NCBI GenBank assembly: GCA_031283725.1
Contig: JAITBG010000192.1
Location: 1 to 36,153 of the forward strand
Source: Treponema sp.
GTDB taxonomy: Bacteria > Spirochaetota > Spirochaetia > Treponematales > Breznakiellaceae
Length of the DNA stretch: 36,153 nt
Direction: 5' to 3'
Below, one piece after another: positions 19,034-28,533 of the stretch (position 1 is the stretch's first letter; the number at the start of each line of letters is the position of its first letter). The position numbers and the translations under genes are program-made. The notes under the pieces are model-generated. The model had not been told where the DNA came from and ran no database searches. It worked only from the letters and a program-made list of their open reading frames with translations.

Positions 19034-19546
19034 ATGGTAAAGAAATGTATTTTGTTTTTGGGGATTGTACTTTGTGCCGGACTCACCAGTTGTGCAACCT
19101 TGTTCACCCAGAAAGCGATTACGATTAAGACCAAAAGCGGCGGTGAAAGCGGTACGGTCAAAATTTATGAGGGGTCAAAAATTGCCGCTCTTACGGACGA
19201 TAAGGGAGCTATTGTGTATAACGGGGAACTTCCCGCCAGAGTTCCGGTAACCATCTCAGGCGGACAGTTTGTTGTTGAATACACCGACAAAGACGGGAAC
19301 CCGGCGACTAAAGTGATCGGGGCGGTCATTAACCCATTGCTTATTTTAGACGGCTCCTATATTGTAGGCCTCGTTGTCGATCTTATCACCGGCAATATCT
19401 TCAGCTATCATTTCTCGAACAAAAAAATCCCGGTGAGTTTTCAATATCAGGATGAAATCCGTTTGTTCGCATGGGTTGGTGAAGGTGTTCCACCGGGGAT
19501 ACCGCAGCAGCAGCTTGCCCTGATAGGAAAACTGAACGACAAATAA
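19034..19546 (+). CDS. Small lipoprotein of unknown function
   Basis: 'MVKKCILFLGIVLCAGLTSCATLF' lipobox; SD AAGGAG upstream. Confidence 0.75.
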   Translation: MVKKCILFLGIVLCAGLTSCATLFTQKAITIKTKSGGESGTVKIYEGSKIAALTDDKGAIVYNGELPARVPVTISGGQFVVEYTDKDGNPATKVIGAVINPLLILDGSYIVGLVVDLITGNIFSYHFSNKKIPVSFQYQDEIRLFAWVGEGVPPGIPQQQLALIGKLNDK

Positions 19547-19575
19547 TTAAAGGGAAGCGCAAAACACCTTCCGGC

Positions 19576-19615
19576 AGGGGCGATGGGCGGCATAGCCGCT
19601 CTCCGCCCCTTTTTT
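19576..19615 (+). terminator. Intrinsic terminator
   Basis: AGGGGCG...CGCCCCT stem with an inner GCGGC/GCCGC stem, followed by TTTTTT. Confidence 0.75.
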
Positions 19616-19934
19616 ATCGGCTGCGCCGTAGGCTCATGGGGGACAGTCTCTAGGGAACCTCTGGAAATCACCAAAACGCCTTGATTGTCCCCTGTATGCG
19701 GGTATACAAAGAGCTAATTTCAAAACCCGGCCGGCGTGAATCTGGGGCCCGATGCAGGGACTTTTGCAGAAATTATACATAAATTACAATTCTAGGAACA
19801 AATCCCCCCGGTTTTCGCGAAAAAATTTCCGAAAAACGGCCGAAAATGATGATTTTCTCATTTTTTATTCCTTGTTTTTCATTTGGGCTTGCATAAAACG
19901 CCATATACCGGATACCATGACGGCGGAGGCTGAA

Positions 19935-21071
19935 ATGAAAAAACAGGCCGGGTTTGCCGCACGAGCTAAGCTCGTCTTGGAGGATGGGTCGGAGTTCGCC
20001 GGGTGGTCCTTTGGGAAAGCCCGGTCCCAGGCAGGGGAAGTGGTTTTTACCACAGGGATGACCGGATATCCCCAATCTTTGACAGACCCTAGTTTCCGTG
20101 GACAGATCCTGGTGGCTACCTACCCTTTAATGGGAAACTACGGGGTGCCGGTAAAGCCCAAAACCGCGGAGCCCTTTTACGATGAACAGGGTATCCCCAA
20201 ACATTTTGAGTCTCCCCGTATCCAGGTTTCGGGCTTTGTGGTGGCCGAAGCCTGTGCGGAACCAAGCCATTTTGCCTCCGGCGTATCTCTTACGGCTTGG
20301 CTTGAAAAAAACAATGTCCCCGGTATCTGCGGTGTTGATACCCGATCCCTTACGGAGCGGCTCCGGGAACACGGGGTGATGCAGGGAAAGATTCTGGTAG
20401 AAGGGAGCCGGGACGTAACCATGGATTCAGGGATTGTAAGCCATCCGGTGGCGGATGTTTCCCCCCGGGAAATCAGGCGATATCGCTCGTTGGGGACCGC
20501 GGAAAACGAAAGGCTCCCCCGTATTGCCGTGGTGGACTGCGGGGCAAAGGCTAACATACTCCGCTGCTTCCTCACCCGGAAGGTGGAGCTTATCTGCGTA
20601 CCCTGGGATTCGGATCTCTCGGGTCTTGAATACGACGGCATCTTCCTGTCCAACGGCCCCGGTGATCCCAAGGCCTGTAGTAAAACTATCGCCACCCTCC
20701 GCCGGGCATTTGACCGGGAGAAACCGATCTTCGGCATCTGCCTGGGAAATCAGATCATGGCGCTGGCTGCCGGGGCGGACACCTACAAGCTTCCCTACGG
20801 CCACAGGGGACAGAACCAGCCCTGTATCGACACTGAAACTAAGCGCTGCTACATCACCAGCCAGAACCACGGCTATGCGGTTCGGGGAGAAACCATCCCA
20901 AAAGGCTGGGAGCCCTGGTTCATCAACGTCAACGACAACACCATTGAGGGCATCCGCTCCACTAAACACCCCTTCTCTGCGGTACAGTTCCACCCCGAAG
21001 GTTGTCCGGGCCCCCGGGACACGGAGTTTCTTATGGATCGCTTCGTGGAACAGGTAAAACAGGGACTATGA
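19935..21071 (+). CDS. carA: Carbamoyl-phosphate synthase small subunit
   Basis: 'KLVLEDGSEFAGWSFG', glutaminase 'IFGICLGNQIMALA'. Start chosen at 19935 (GGAGG upstream); the longer ORF from 19752 is probably leader. Confidence 0.92.
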   Translation: MKKQAGFAARAKLVLEDGSEFAGWSFGKARSQAGEVVFTTGMTGYPQSLTDPSFRGQILVATYPLMGNYGVPVKPKTAEPFYDEQGIPKHFESPRIQVSGFVVAEACAEPSHFASGVSLTAWLEKNNVPGICGVDTRSLTERLREHGVMQGKILVEGSRDVTMDSGIVSHPVADVSPREIRRYRSLGTAENERLPRIAVVDCGAKANILRCFLTRKVELICVPWDSDLSGLEYDGIFLSNGPGDPKACSKTIATLRRAFDREKPIFGICLGNQIMALAAGADTYKLPYGHRGQNQPCIDTETKRCYITSQNHGYAVRGETIPKGWEPWFINVNDNTIEGIRSTKHPFSAVQFHPEGCPGPRDTEFLMDRFVEQVKQGL

Positions 21072-24000
21072 GGAATGAAAGGAATAGTAAAATGAAAAAC
21101 GACAGGATTCATAAAGTATTGGTACTCGGGTCCGGGGGGTTGAAGATTGGGCAGGCCGGGGAGTTTGACTACTCCGGGTCCCAGGCGCTGAAAGCCCTGC
21201 GGGAAGAGGGGATCAGTACGGTGCTGATCAATCCCAATATTGCCACCATACAGACCAGTGAAGGTATGGCGGATTCCACCTATTTCCTGCCGGTAACCCC
21301 CGAATATGTCAGGCAGGTGATCGAAAAGGAACGGCCTAACGGAATACTCCTCTCCTTCGGGGGACAGACCGCACTGAATTGCGGGGTGGCACTAGACCGG
21401 GACGGGACTCTCTACAAATATGGGGTTAAAGTTCTGGGTACCTCCATTAAGACCATCGAGGATACCGAGGACCGGGAACGGTTTGTGGATCGGCTGGGCG
21501 AGATCGGCGCCTTGACGCCCCGCAGTATCGCTGTTACCGGCACCGATGAGGCGGTGGAGGCGGCGGAGAAGATCGGCTATCCCGTGATGGTACGCATCGC
21601 CTACGCCCTTGGGGGCTCCGGTTCGGGGATCTGCCGGAACGAAGGGGATATACGCCGCCGCTGTGACCGCGCATTCTCACATTCGCCCCAGGTGTTGGTG
21701 GAAGAATGGCTTGGAGGGTGGAAGGAAATTGAATATGAAGTGGTTCGGGATAAGAACGACAACTGTATTACTGTTTGTAATATGGAAAACTTCGACCCCT
21801 TGGGGATACACACAGGCGAAAGTATCGTTGTGGCCCCATCACAAACACTAACTGATTCAGAATACCATAAACTCCGGCGTATCGCCATAGAGGTGATCCG
21901 CCACCTAGGTATCGTGGGAGAATGTAACGTACAGTACGCCCTGGACCCGGAGTCTGAGGATTACCGCATTATCGAAGTGAACGCCCGGCTTTCCCGGAGC
22001 TCCGCCCTAGCTTCCAAGGCCACGGGCTACCCCCTAGCTTTTGTGGCGGCAAAACTCGCCCTGGGCTATTCTCTTGTGGAAATCGAAAACCGTATTACCA
22101 GGGTTACCAAGTCCTGTTTCGAGCCCGCTCTGGATTACTGTGTAGTAAAAGTGCCGCGCTGGGACCTCATGAAATTCAAGAACGTCGATGTCCGCATCGG
22201 TTCGGAGATGAAGTCCGTGGGGGAAGTGATGTCCATAGGCCGCAATTTCGAAGAAGCCATTCAAAAAGCGCTGCGCATGACCGGTATCGGCGCGCCGGGT
22301 CTGGCCGCTGATGATTCACTTTGCGGCAGCGGCCTGGGAAATATCAAGGACGCCCTGAAAAAGCCCACGGACCGGCGTATCTTTATCATCTACCGTGCGC
22401 TTCGGGAAGGCTGGACCGTGGATCGAATCTACCGGCTTACCAAAATAGATCGCTGGTTCCTCTACAAGATTGCGAATGCCCTGGAAACGGAGAAGGAGCT
22501 TCGGAAAATCGGAGGCACAGGAGAGAGAACATGGGAGAGTATAAAAAAGGAAAATTCCCCTCCCCCGCTGGATCGTGAGCTGCTTGCCCGGGCGAAAAGC
22601 CTTGGGTTTTCCGATGCGCGGATCGGGGAATTTGTCGGCAAAACGGAGACGCAGATCCGTACTATACGGGAAGGTTTCAGGCTGAGGCCTCAGGTTAAAC
22701 AGATCGATACCCTGGCGGCGGAGTATCCGGCTAAGACCAATTACCTTTACATGACCTACGGCAGTTCCGGTGCGGGGAGCGGGGCCGCCGACGATGTGAC
22801 GCCCTCAGGACGGGGGGTGATGGTCCTGGGCTCCGGAGCTTACCGGATCGGGAGCAGCGTGGAATTCGACTGGTGCTGTGTCAACGCCGCGGAAACCGCA
22901 CGAAAACTGGGGCGCTACTCCATCATGGTAAACTGCAACCCCGAGACGGTATCCACCGATTACGATATATGCGACCGTCTCTACTTTGAGGAGCTTTCCC
23001 TTGAACGGGTCCTGGATATCTACGAACGGGAACAGCCCGAGGGGGTGATCCTCTCTGTGGGCGGGCAGATACCCAACAATCTTGCTACCAAGCTCTACGA
23101 TTCCGGGGTTCTGATCTACGGAACCACTCCGGCTTCAATCGACATGGCGGAGGACAGGAATAAGTTTTCCGCTCTTCTGGACAGGCTGGAGATCGAACAG
23201 CCTGAGTGGAAGGAACTTACGGATCTCGCTTCCGCTAAAACCTTTGCCTCTGAGGTTGGCTTTCCGGTGCTGATCCGGCCAAGCTATGTGCTCTCCGGCG
23301 CGGCTATGAACGTGGCCTGGGATAACGAAAGCCTGGAAAAATTCCTGAGCCTTGCGGCGGACGTATCCGCGGAGCATCCGGTGGTGATATCCAAGTTTAT
23401 TGAAAATTCCAAGGAAATTGAAATAGACGCGGTTGCTAAACGGGGAGAAATACTATTCCACGCTATCACCGAGCATGTGGAAAATGCCGGGATTCATTCC
23501 GGGGATGCCACAGTGGTACTGCCCGCACAGCGTCTCTACCTTCAGACCGTCCGGAAAATCCGAAAAATAAGCTCTCAAATAGCGGAAGCCCTGGACATCA
23601 CCGGCCCTTTCAATATCCAATTCCTGGCCCAGCGCAACCGGGTTCGGGTAATCGAATGTAATCTTCGCGCAAGCAGGAGTTTCCCCTTCTGTTCCAAAGT
23701 CAGCCGTGTAAACATGATCGAAATGGCGGTCCGGGCCATGCTGGATGAACAGGCTCAGAGGGCTCCCACCTCGGCGCTGGACCTGGACTGGGTGGGGGTC
23801 AAGGCTGCGCAGTTCAGCTTTTCGCGGCTCCACGGAGCGGACCCGGTGAGCGGTGTGGAGATGGCCTCCACCGGCGAAGTTGGCTGCATCGGCACAGACC
23901 TGAACGACGCTTTCATGAAAGCCTTACTTTCCGTGGGCTACCGTGTCCCCAAAAAACGGATACTTCTTTCCACCGGCCCCATCGAAGACAAACTGGACTT

Positions 24001-24355
24001 CCTGGACTCCGCCAGGGCTCTGGTAAAAATGGGCTACGAACTCTACGCATCCCGGGGAACCGCCAAGTTCCTTGCCGCCAATGGCGTGGAGGCTCAGGCC
24101 CTGAACTGGCCCCTGGAATCCAAGGAACCCAACATTGCGGCCTTCATTAAAAACCGGGAAGTGGACATGATCATCAATATTCCCAAGAATAACCGGGAAA
24201 CGGAGTTGAAGAACGACTACATCATACGCCGCATGGCGGTGGACTTCGACATACCGCTGTTCACCAACATCAAGGTGGCCCGGCAGTTTATCGACGCCCT
24301 CGCCGAGTTCTGTGAAAAGGGACTGGAGATTAAGGCCTGGGAAGAGTATGTGTAA
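21068..24355 (+). CDS. carB: Carbamoyl-phosphate synthase large subunit
   Basis: 'KVLVLGSGGLKIGQAGEFDYSGSQA', two ATP-grasp halves, C-terminal MGS-like domain. Start is 21068 (ATGA overlap with carA) or 21092. Confidence 0.95.
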   Translation: MRNERNSKMKNDRIHKVLVLGSGGLKIGQAGEFDYSGSQALKALREEGISTVLINPNIATIQTSEGMADSTYFLPVTPEYVRQVIEKERPNGILLSFGGQTALNCGVALDRDGTLYKYGVKVLGTSIKTIEDTEDRERFVDRLGEIGALTPRSIAVTGTDEAVEAAEKIGYPVMVRIAYALGGSGSGICRNEGDIRRRCDRAFSHSPQVLVEEWLGGWKEIEYEVVRDKNDNCITVCNMENFDPLGIHTGESIVVAPSQTLTDSEYHKLRRIAIEVIRHLGIVGECNVQYALDPESEDYRIIEVNARLSRSSALASKATGYPLAFVAAKLALGYSLVEIENRITRVTKSCFEPALDYCVVKVPRWDLMKFKNVDVRIGSEMKSVGEVMSIGRNFEEAIQKALRMTGIGAPGLAADDSLCGSGLGNIKDALKKPTDRRIFIIYRALREGWTVDRIYRLTKIDRWFLYKIANALETEKELRKIGGTGERTWESIKKENSPPPLDRELLARAKSLGFSDARIGEFVGKTETQIRTIREGFRLRPQVKQIDTLAAEYPAKTNYLYMTYGSSGAGSGAADDVTPSGRGVMVLGSGAYRIGSSVEFDWCCVNAAETARKLGRYSIMVNCNPETVSTDYDICDRLYFEELSLERVLDIYEREQPEGVILSVGGQIPNNLATKLYDSGVLIYGTTPASIDMAEDRNKFSALLDRLEIEQPEWKELTDLASAKTFASEVGFPVLIRPSYVLSGAAMNVAWDNESLEKFLSLAADVSAEHPVVISKFIENSKEIEIDAVAKRGEILFHAITEHVENAGIHSGDATVVLPAQRLYLQTVRKIRKISSQIAEALDITGPFNIQFLAQRNRVRVIECNLRASRSFPFCSKVSRVNMIEMAVRAMLDEQAQRAPTSALDLDWVGVKAAQFSFSRLHGADPVSGVEMASTGEVGCIGTDLNDAFMKALLSVGYRVPKKRILLSTGPIEDKLDFLDSARALVKMGYELYASRGTAKFLAANGVEAQALNWPLESKEPNIAAFIKNREVDMIINIPKNNRETELKNDYIIRRMAVDFDIPLFTNIKVARQFIDALAEFCEKGLEIKAWEEYV

Positions 24356-24416
24356 AGAAGAAATTTTGTAACCGTTCACCAGGAACAGCAATTTTACAGT
24401 CAAAAAATGTGTTAAA

Positions 24417-24647
24417 ATGGGGCATGGGAAGGACCATGCAAGTGAGATATATGCGATTCTGAATCTGCCGGAATTTTTAATGCATGGGCTGATGCCGCTG
24501 GTAGAGGAGGACCTATCAGAAAATTTGGGCCTTATTGGGGAGGCGGGAGATGTTTTCGAGGTTCCGCGTTTTTCGTTCCGCCGCTTTCCGCATGAAAGCT
24601 GGGAAGGCTTCCTGATTTTCGTCCTCGGCGATGAACCGGAGGGGTAA
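24417..24647 (+). CDS. Possible small hypothetical protein
   Basis: 76-aa ORF in the carB downstream gap; no recognised family. Confidence 0.25.
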   Translation: MGHGKDHASEIYAILNLPEFLMHGLMPLVEEDLSENLGLIGEAGDVFEVPRFSFRRFPHESWEGFLIFVLGDEPEG

Positions 24648-24840
24648 ATGTAAAATTGTTGACTTTACTCGGACTACCCCTTGACATTTTCTGTGATGAT
24701 TTTACCGCCTTTATTCCTATTACACTCACTACTTACCGGCAACATATTTTCCACTGCCGATTATCTGAAGAAAAACCGCTACTGTCTGCGTCCTTCCACT
24801 ACAGATTCGATACCCTGGCATGTCGCGCCGGTACAATTCC

Positions 24841-25794
24841 TTACGCTTTTTTAGAAAAAATTCGAGCGGGGTTCTCCTTAAAAAACAAACTTATCTGCTC
24901 TTCCGGAAGTTCCTTCCTGCGCAGAAGGGGAATGAAATGCTCAATAATATAGGCTAGACCCGGATTACCACCGTAACTTTTTAGCCGGGTCCGGGTTGTA
25001 TCCAAGGACATCAACAGTTGTTTTTCGTATCCTGCTTTGAGCATTTCCAAAATGATCCGAACCTCCGCCTCATCGCTGTGGTACTTGGGGCGGCCTATAG
25101 TGTCGTATTCCAGGATGATTGACCTGGCGCAGGCTTCCCGGTGAATACCAATATCCGCTATCGCGCGGTCCAAGTGGCAAAAAATGATCCTGTTCGGCAC
25201 TACACCCTGTTTGTTTAAGAAATCCGCCAAGGCAATAGGATCAGAGCCTTTCTCAATATGGACCATCAAAACCCCTCCAGAAATCTTGGCGGCCTCAGCG
25301 GCGGCGGTAAAGACCTTCCGGTATTGGGAGGTAAATTCCCCTATGTCTAGAGCAGCTTTGATCTGCCCTGCTCTGGCGCTGATCTGTTTTACCGGATATC
25401 CGTTGTCACCGTCAATAAACATTCCACAGGTAAGTTCCGCCAAATATAAACGGGTCAAATTGTCGGTGCTAATCGAATAAATCCAGTGCCCCTCGGGGTA
25501 AAAGAACATTTTGTGGAACCCTGTAGACGCGATAATATGTACTCCGCTTTTTTTTGAAATATCCCGGAGCATCGCCGCATCTCTGCCGCAGCCAAGTCCC
25601 TGGGCGTCAACCACTGCTCCGCCTCCGAAGTGACGGTATAGTTTCAATTCCTGGCAACTCTTCTCCCAGTCATCAATACATTGATCCGACGACACCGAAG
25701 CGGGATATTCTCTGATAATACTAAGATGTTCGTGGCTCTGACAAAACCCCAAATCGGAAGGCGAAATATCCCCTGAAACTGTCGTTATCACCAT
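24841..25794 (-). CDS. Phosphotriesterase/lactonase-family metal-dependent hydrolase
   Basis: 'GFCQSHEHLSIIREYP', 'GLGCGRDAAMLRDISKKSGVHIIASTGFHKMFFYP', 'IIFCHLDRA', 'LLMSLDTTR' characteristic PTE/COG1735 spacing. Confidence 0.8.
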   Translation of the reverse strand: MVITTVSGDISPSDLGFCQSHEHLSIIREYPASVSSDQCIDDWEKSCQELKLYRHFGGGAVVDAQGLGCGRDAAMLRDISKKSGVHIIASTGFHKMFFYPEGHWIYSISTDNLTRLYLAELTCGMFIDGDNGYPVKQISARAGQIKAALDIGEFTSQYRKVFTAAAEAAKISGGVLMVHIEKGSDPIALADFLNKQGVVPNRIIFCHLDRAIADIGIHREACARSIILEYDTIGRPKYHSDEAEVRIILEMLKAGYEKQLLMSLDTTRTRLKSYGGNPGLAYIIEHFIPLLRRKELPEEQISLFFKENPARIFSKKA

Positions 25795-25806
25795 AACGGA
25801 GCCTCT

Positions 25807-26766
25807 TTATAGGATATAGGGACAGGATTTACCTGATAGAACCTGTATCAGGTTTTGTACCGCCATATTCGCCATATTCACGGTAGCCTCCGCAGTATGA
25901 GATGCTGTATGGGGAGTCAGTACCACGTTATCCAGCTCAAAAAGCGGCGATGTTCCAGGCGGTTCCTCCTCGTAAACGTCGAGTCCGAGACCGCCAATCT
26001 GCCCGGATTTCAAATGTTCGCAGACCGCCTTTTCGTCAATGAGACCACCCCGGGCAGTGTTGACTAAGATGACGCCTTTCTTCATGCGGCGTATTACCGC
26101 GTCGGATATGATATATTTGGTTTCTTCGGTCAAGGGCAGATGCAGGCAGATTACATCGGTGTTTCTGATAACTCCCTCAAAGTCGGAAACTTCTATATTG
26201 TTTTCCAAAGCATACTGTCGATTGATGAAGGGATCATAAGCCAGAACCCGCATAGAAAACCCCTGAGCCCGTTTGGCCACACCCCTACCAATGGCCCCCA
26301 GACCAAGTATACCTATTGTCTTTCCGTAGAGCTCAGTACCGTTGGAACGTATCCATTGCCCCTCTTTGGTTTTACGGTCTAGCATTGGGATCTTGCGGGC
26401 GACGCAGAGAATCAACGCCAGGGTCAAATCCGCTACCGCCTGAGCATTGGCACCGGGGGTATTGCAGACCGAAATGCCTTTTTTCTTTGCCGCAGTAAGA
26501 TCTACCCGGTCTACCCCGGCACCATAGCGGGAAATTACCTTGAGGAAAGTACAAGTGTCAATTACTTTTTCAGTCACAAAATCCAGTCCCGCGATATATC
26601 CTTCACAATCCTTTATCAGCGGGATGAGTTCGTCTTCTATCAGAGGTCTACCGGTAGAATTAAAAACAAGTTCACTGTTATGTTCTTTGACAAATTGCCG
26701 CAGCAAATCCATTCCAGGTCCGATACTGTCGGCTTTAAAAGAAGTGGGGGTAACTAATATTTTCAT
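25807..26766 (-). CDS. D-2-hydroxyacid / phosphoglycerate dehydrogenase-family protein
   Basis: 'GKTIGILGLGAIGRGVAKRAQGF', 'VNTARGGLIDEKAV', 'LTPHTASHT'. Confidence 0.9.
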   Translation of the reverse strand: MKILVTPTSFKADSIGPGMDLLRQFVKEHNSELVFNSTGRPLIEDELIPLIKDCEGYIAGLDFVTEKVIDTCTFLKVISRYGAGVDRVDLTAAKKKGISVCNTPGANAQAVADLTLALILCVARKIPMLDRKTKEGQWIRSNGTELYGKTIGILGLGAIGRGVAKRAQGFSMRVLAYDPFINRQYALENNIEVSDFEGVIRNTDVICLHLPLTEETKYIISDAVIRRMKKGVILVNTARGGLIDEKAVCEHLKSGQIGGLGLDVYEEEPPGTSPLFELDNVVLTPHTASHTAEATVNMANMAVQNLIQVLSGKSCPYIL

Positions 26767-26822
26767 AATCCAATCCTAATTACAGAAAACTTCACGCTCC
26801 AATTTTTCCTCCTGCCCTAAAT

Positions 26823-28378
26823 TCACCTCTTAACTCTATGGCGGTTAAATTCCGCAAGCCGGTGATACGTATCGATCAATGAATCGTAGGTTTGGTTAAA
26901 AATTTCAAACAGTTCTTCATAAATGGGCGCCAAAGCTTCATTGGGTACAATGGTTTTGACCGGTGTGTTAAATCGATGGATAACCGAAAAATCTTTGAAG
27001 GCGCCGATACCCACGCCGCCACAGATCGCCGCGCCGAGACTTGTCGCCTCTTCGATATAAGTAGGCACGGCAAGAGGTTTTTGCCATATATCGGCAAGTA
27101 TTTGCAGCCACGCAGAACCTTTTGCACCGCCCCCAATCATAATAATTTTACTGATGTCGTCTTTCGCGGTGCTTCCATGCTCAAGAACATCAAGGATGAG
27201 CTTGAGATTGAATCCGATTCCTTCAAGTACCGCCCGGGATATATCCTTCTTGGATGTGGTGATTGAAAGGCCGACAAACGCGCCTCGGGCTTCATGATTC
27301 CATCGGGGAGAACGTTCTCCCAAAAGATACGGCAAATAGAGTAACCCTCCGGCACCCGGAACCGCCTCGGATACTCCTTCATCAAGAAGCTGATAAGGAT
27401 TTTTTCCCTTTTTTGCGGCCGCCGTAATTTCATCCCCACAGAGGGTGTTTCTGTACCAATTGTAGGAATACCCTGCCGCCTGCATGGTACCGCAAGGGGT
27501 ATACAGCGCAGGATCGAGGTGTACCCAGTTAAATGTTCGTAAGTCCGGATCATAGACCGGAGCGGTACTTGCCAGAGATATCCATGAAGAAGACCCAAGT
27601 ACATTATAAGCATTGCCTTCGCTAACAACGCCGGCACCGACACAAGCGCAGCTTCCATCACCTCCGCCAATGATGACCGGAGTTCCTTCAAGCAGCCCCG
27701 TTTCCCGCGCGGCCTCTGGAGTAATGCCCCCGGCATTATCCGTTGACGGATGCGGTTCCGGCAGCAAATCCGGGGAAACACGCAGGGTCTCAAGAATATT
27801 CTTGTCCCAGGTCTTTTTTACCAAATCAAAAAGATTAGTTCCCGAAGCATCACTGTAGTTGGTAACAAATTTTCCTGTCAACTTGTAGATGATATAGTCT
27901 TTGGCATGCACCATTTTATAAGTCCGCCGATACACATCATATTCGTTGTCCCGTACCCACAATAATTTTGCTGCGGAATAGGAAGCACTGATCCGATGTC
28001 CCGTGGTCCGATATACATAATCCATTCCAAGTTTTTTTCCATTCCCGATTCTTGCAGACTCGCACGGGTATCTGCCCAGATAATCATTGGACGCAGGATC
28101 CTGCCTTCAGCGTCGACCAACAGACATCCCATCATTTGACCGCTGAAACATACTGCCGCAATATCAGCGGCGGATATTCCGGCCTTTTCCAGAAGCTGCC
28201 GGGTAGAAAGGCATACCGCTTTCCAGAAATCATCAGGGTTCTGTTCTACCTGGTTTTGCCCAGGATATTGAGTCGGGTATTCATACAGGCAGTTCGCACC
28301 AAGTTTTCCATCAAGAGAAAATAATGTAGCCTTATTACCGCTTGTACCGAGATCATGAGCAAGGATAAATTTTTCCAT
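26823..28378 (-). CDS. FGGY-family carbohydrate kinase (xylulokinase-like), interrupted by a -1 frame change
   Basis: N-part ORF 27878..28378 'LAHDLGTSGNKATLFSLDG'; C-part ORF 26823..28025 'GGGDGSCACVGAGV...MIGGGAKGSAWLQILADI'. They join at GAA AAA AAC TTG (28039-28028). Confidence 0.85.
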
Positions 28379-28401
28379 AGTTTCCAGAATCCAATATCAT
28401 A

Positions 28402-28418
28402 ATATATTGTCAATATAT
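28402..28418. promoter_or_regulatory. Perfect palindrome ATATATTG-T-CAATATAT, candidate operator
   Basis: 8-bp arms with a 1-nt centre, about 24 nt upstream of the kinase ATG. Confidence 0.4.
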
Positions 28419-28458
28419 CTCAAAAAACTTATCGAAGATTGAGAAACATCCCCTTTTA

Positions 28459-28520
28459 GGGCGCTGTTCTTTACCTGCGTCTACCCTCTCCGGTAGTACA
28501 GCATGTATAAATCAGCGCCC
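28459..28520 (-). repeat. Structured intercistronic element (outer GGGCGCTG/CAGCGCCC, inner CTACC/GGTAG)
   Basis: Perfect 8-bp outer arms and a 5-bp inner hairpin, just downstream of the SBP stop. Confidence 0.6.
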
Positions 28521-28533
28521 CATTCGCGGAACG

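Noticed and set aside
24656-24952. 98-aa plus-strand ORF overlapping the PTE-like gene end
   Set aside because: No SD or family signal; overlaps a supported CDS on the other strand.
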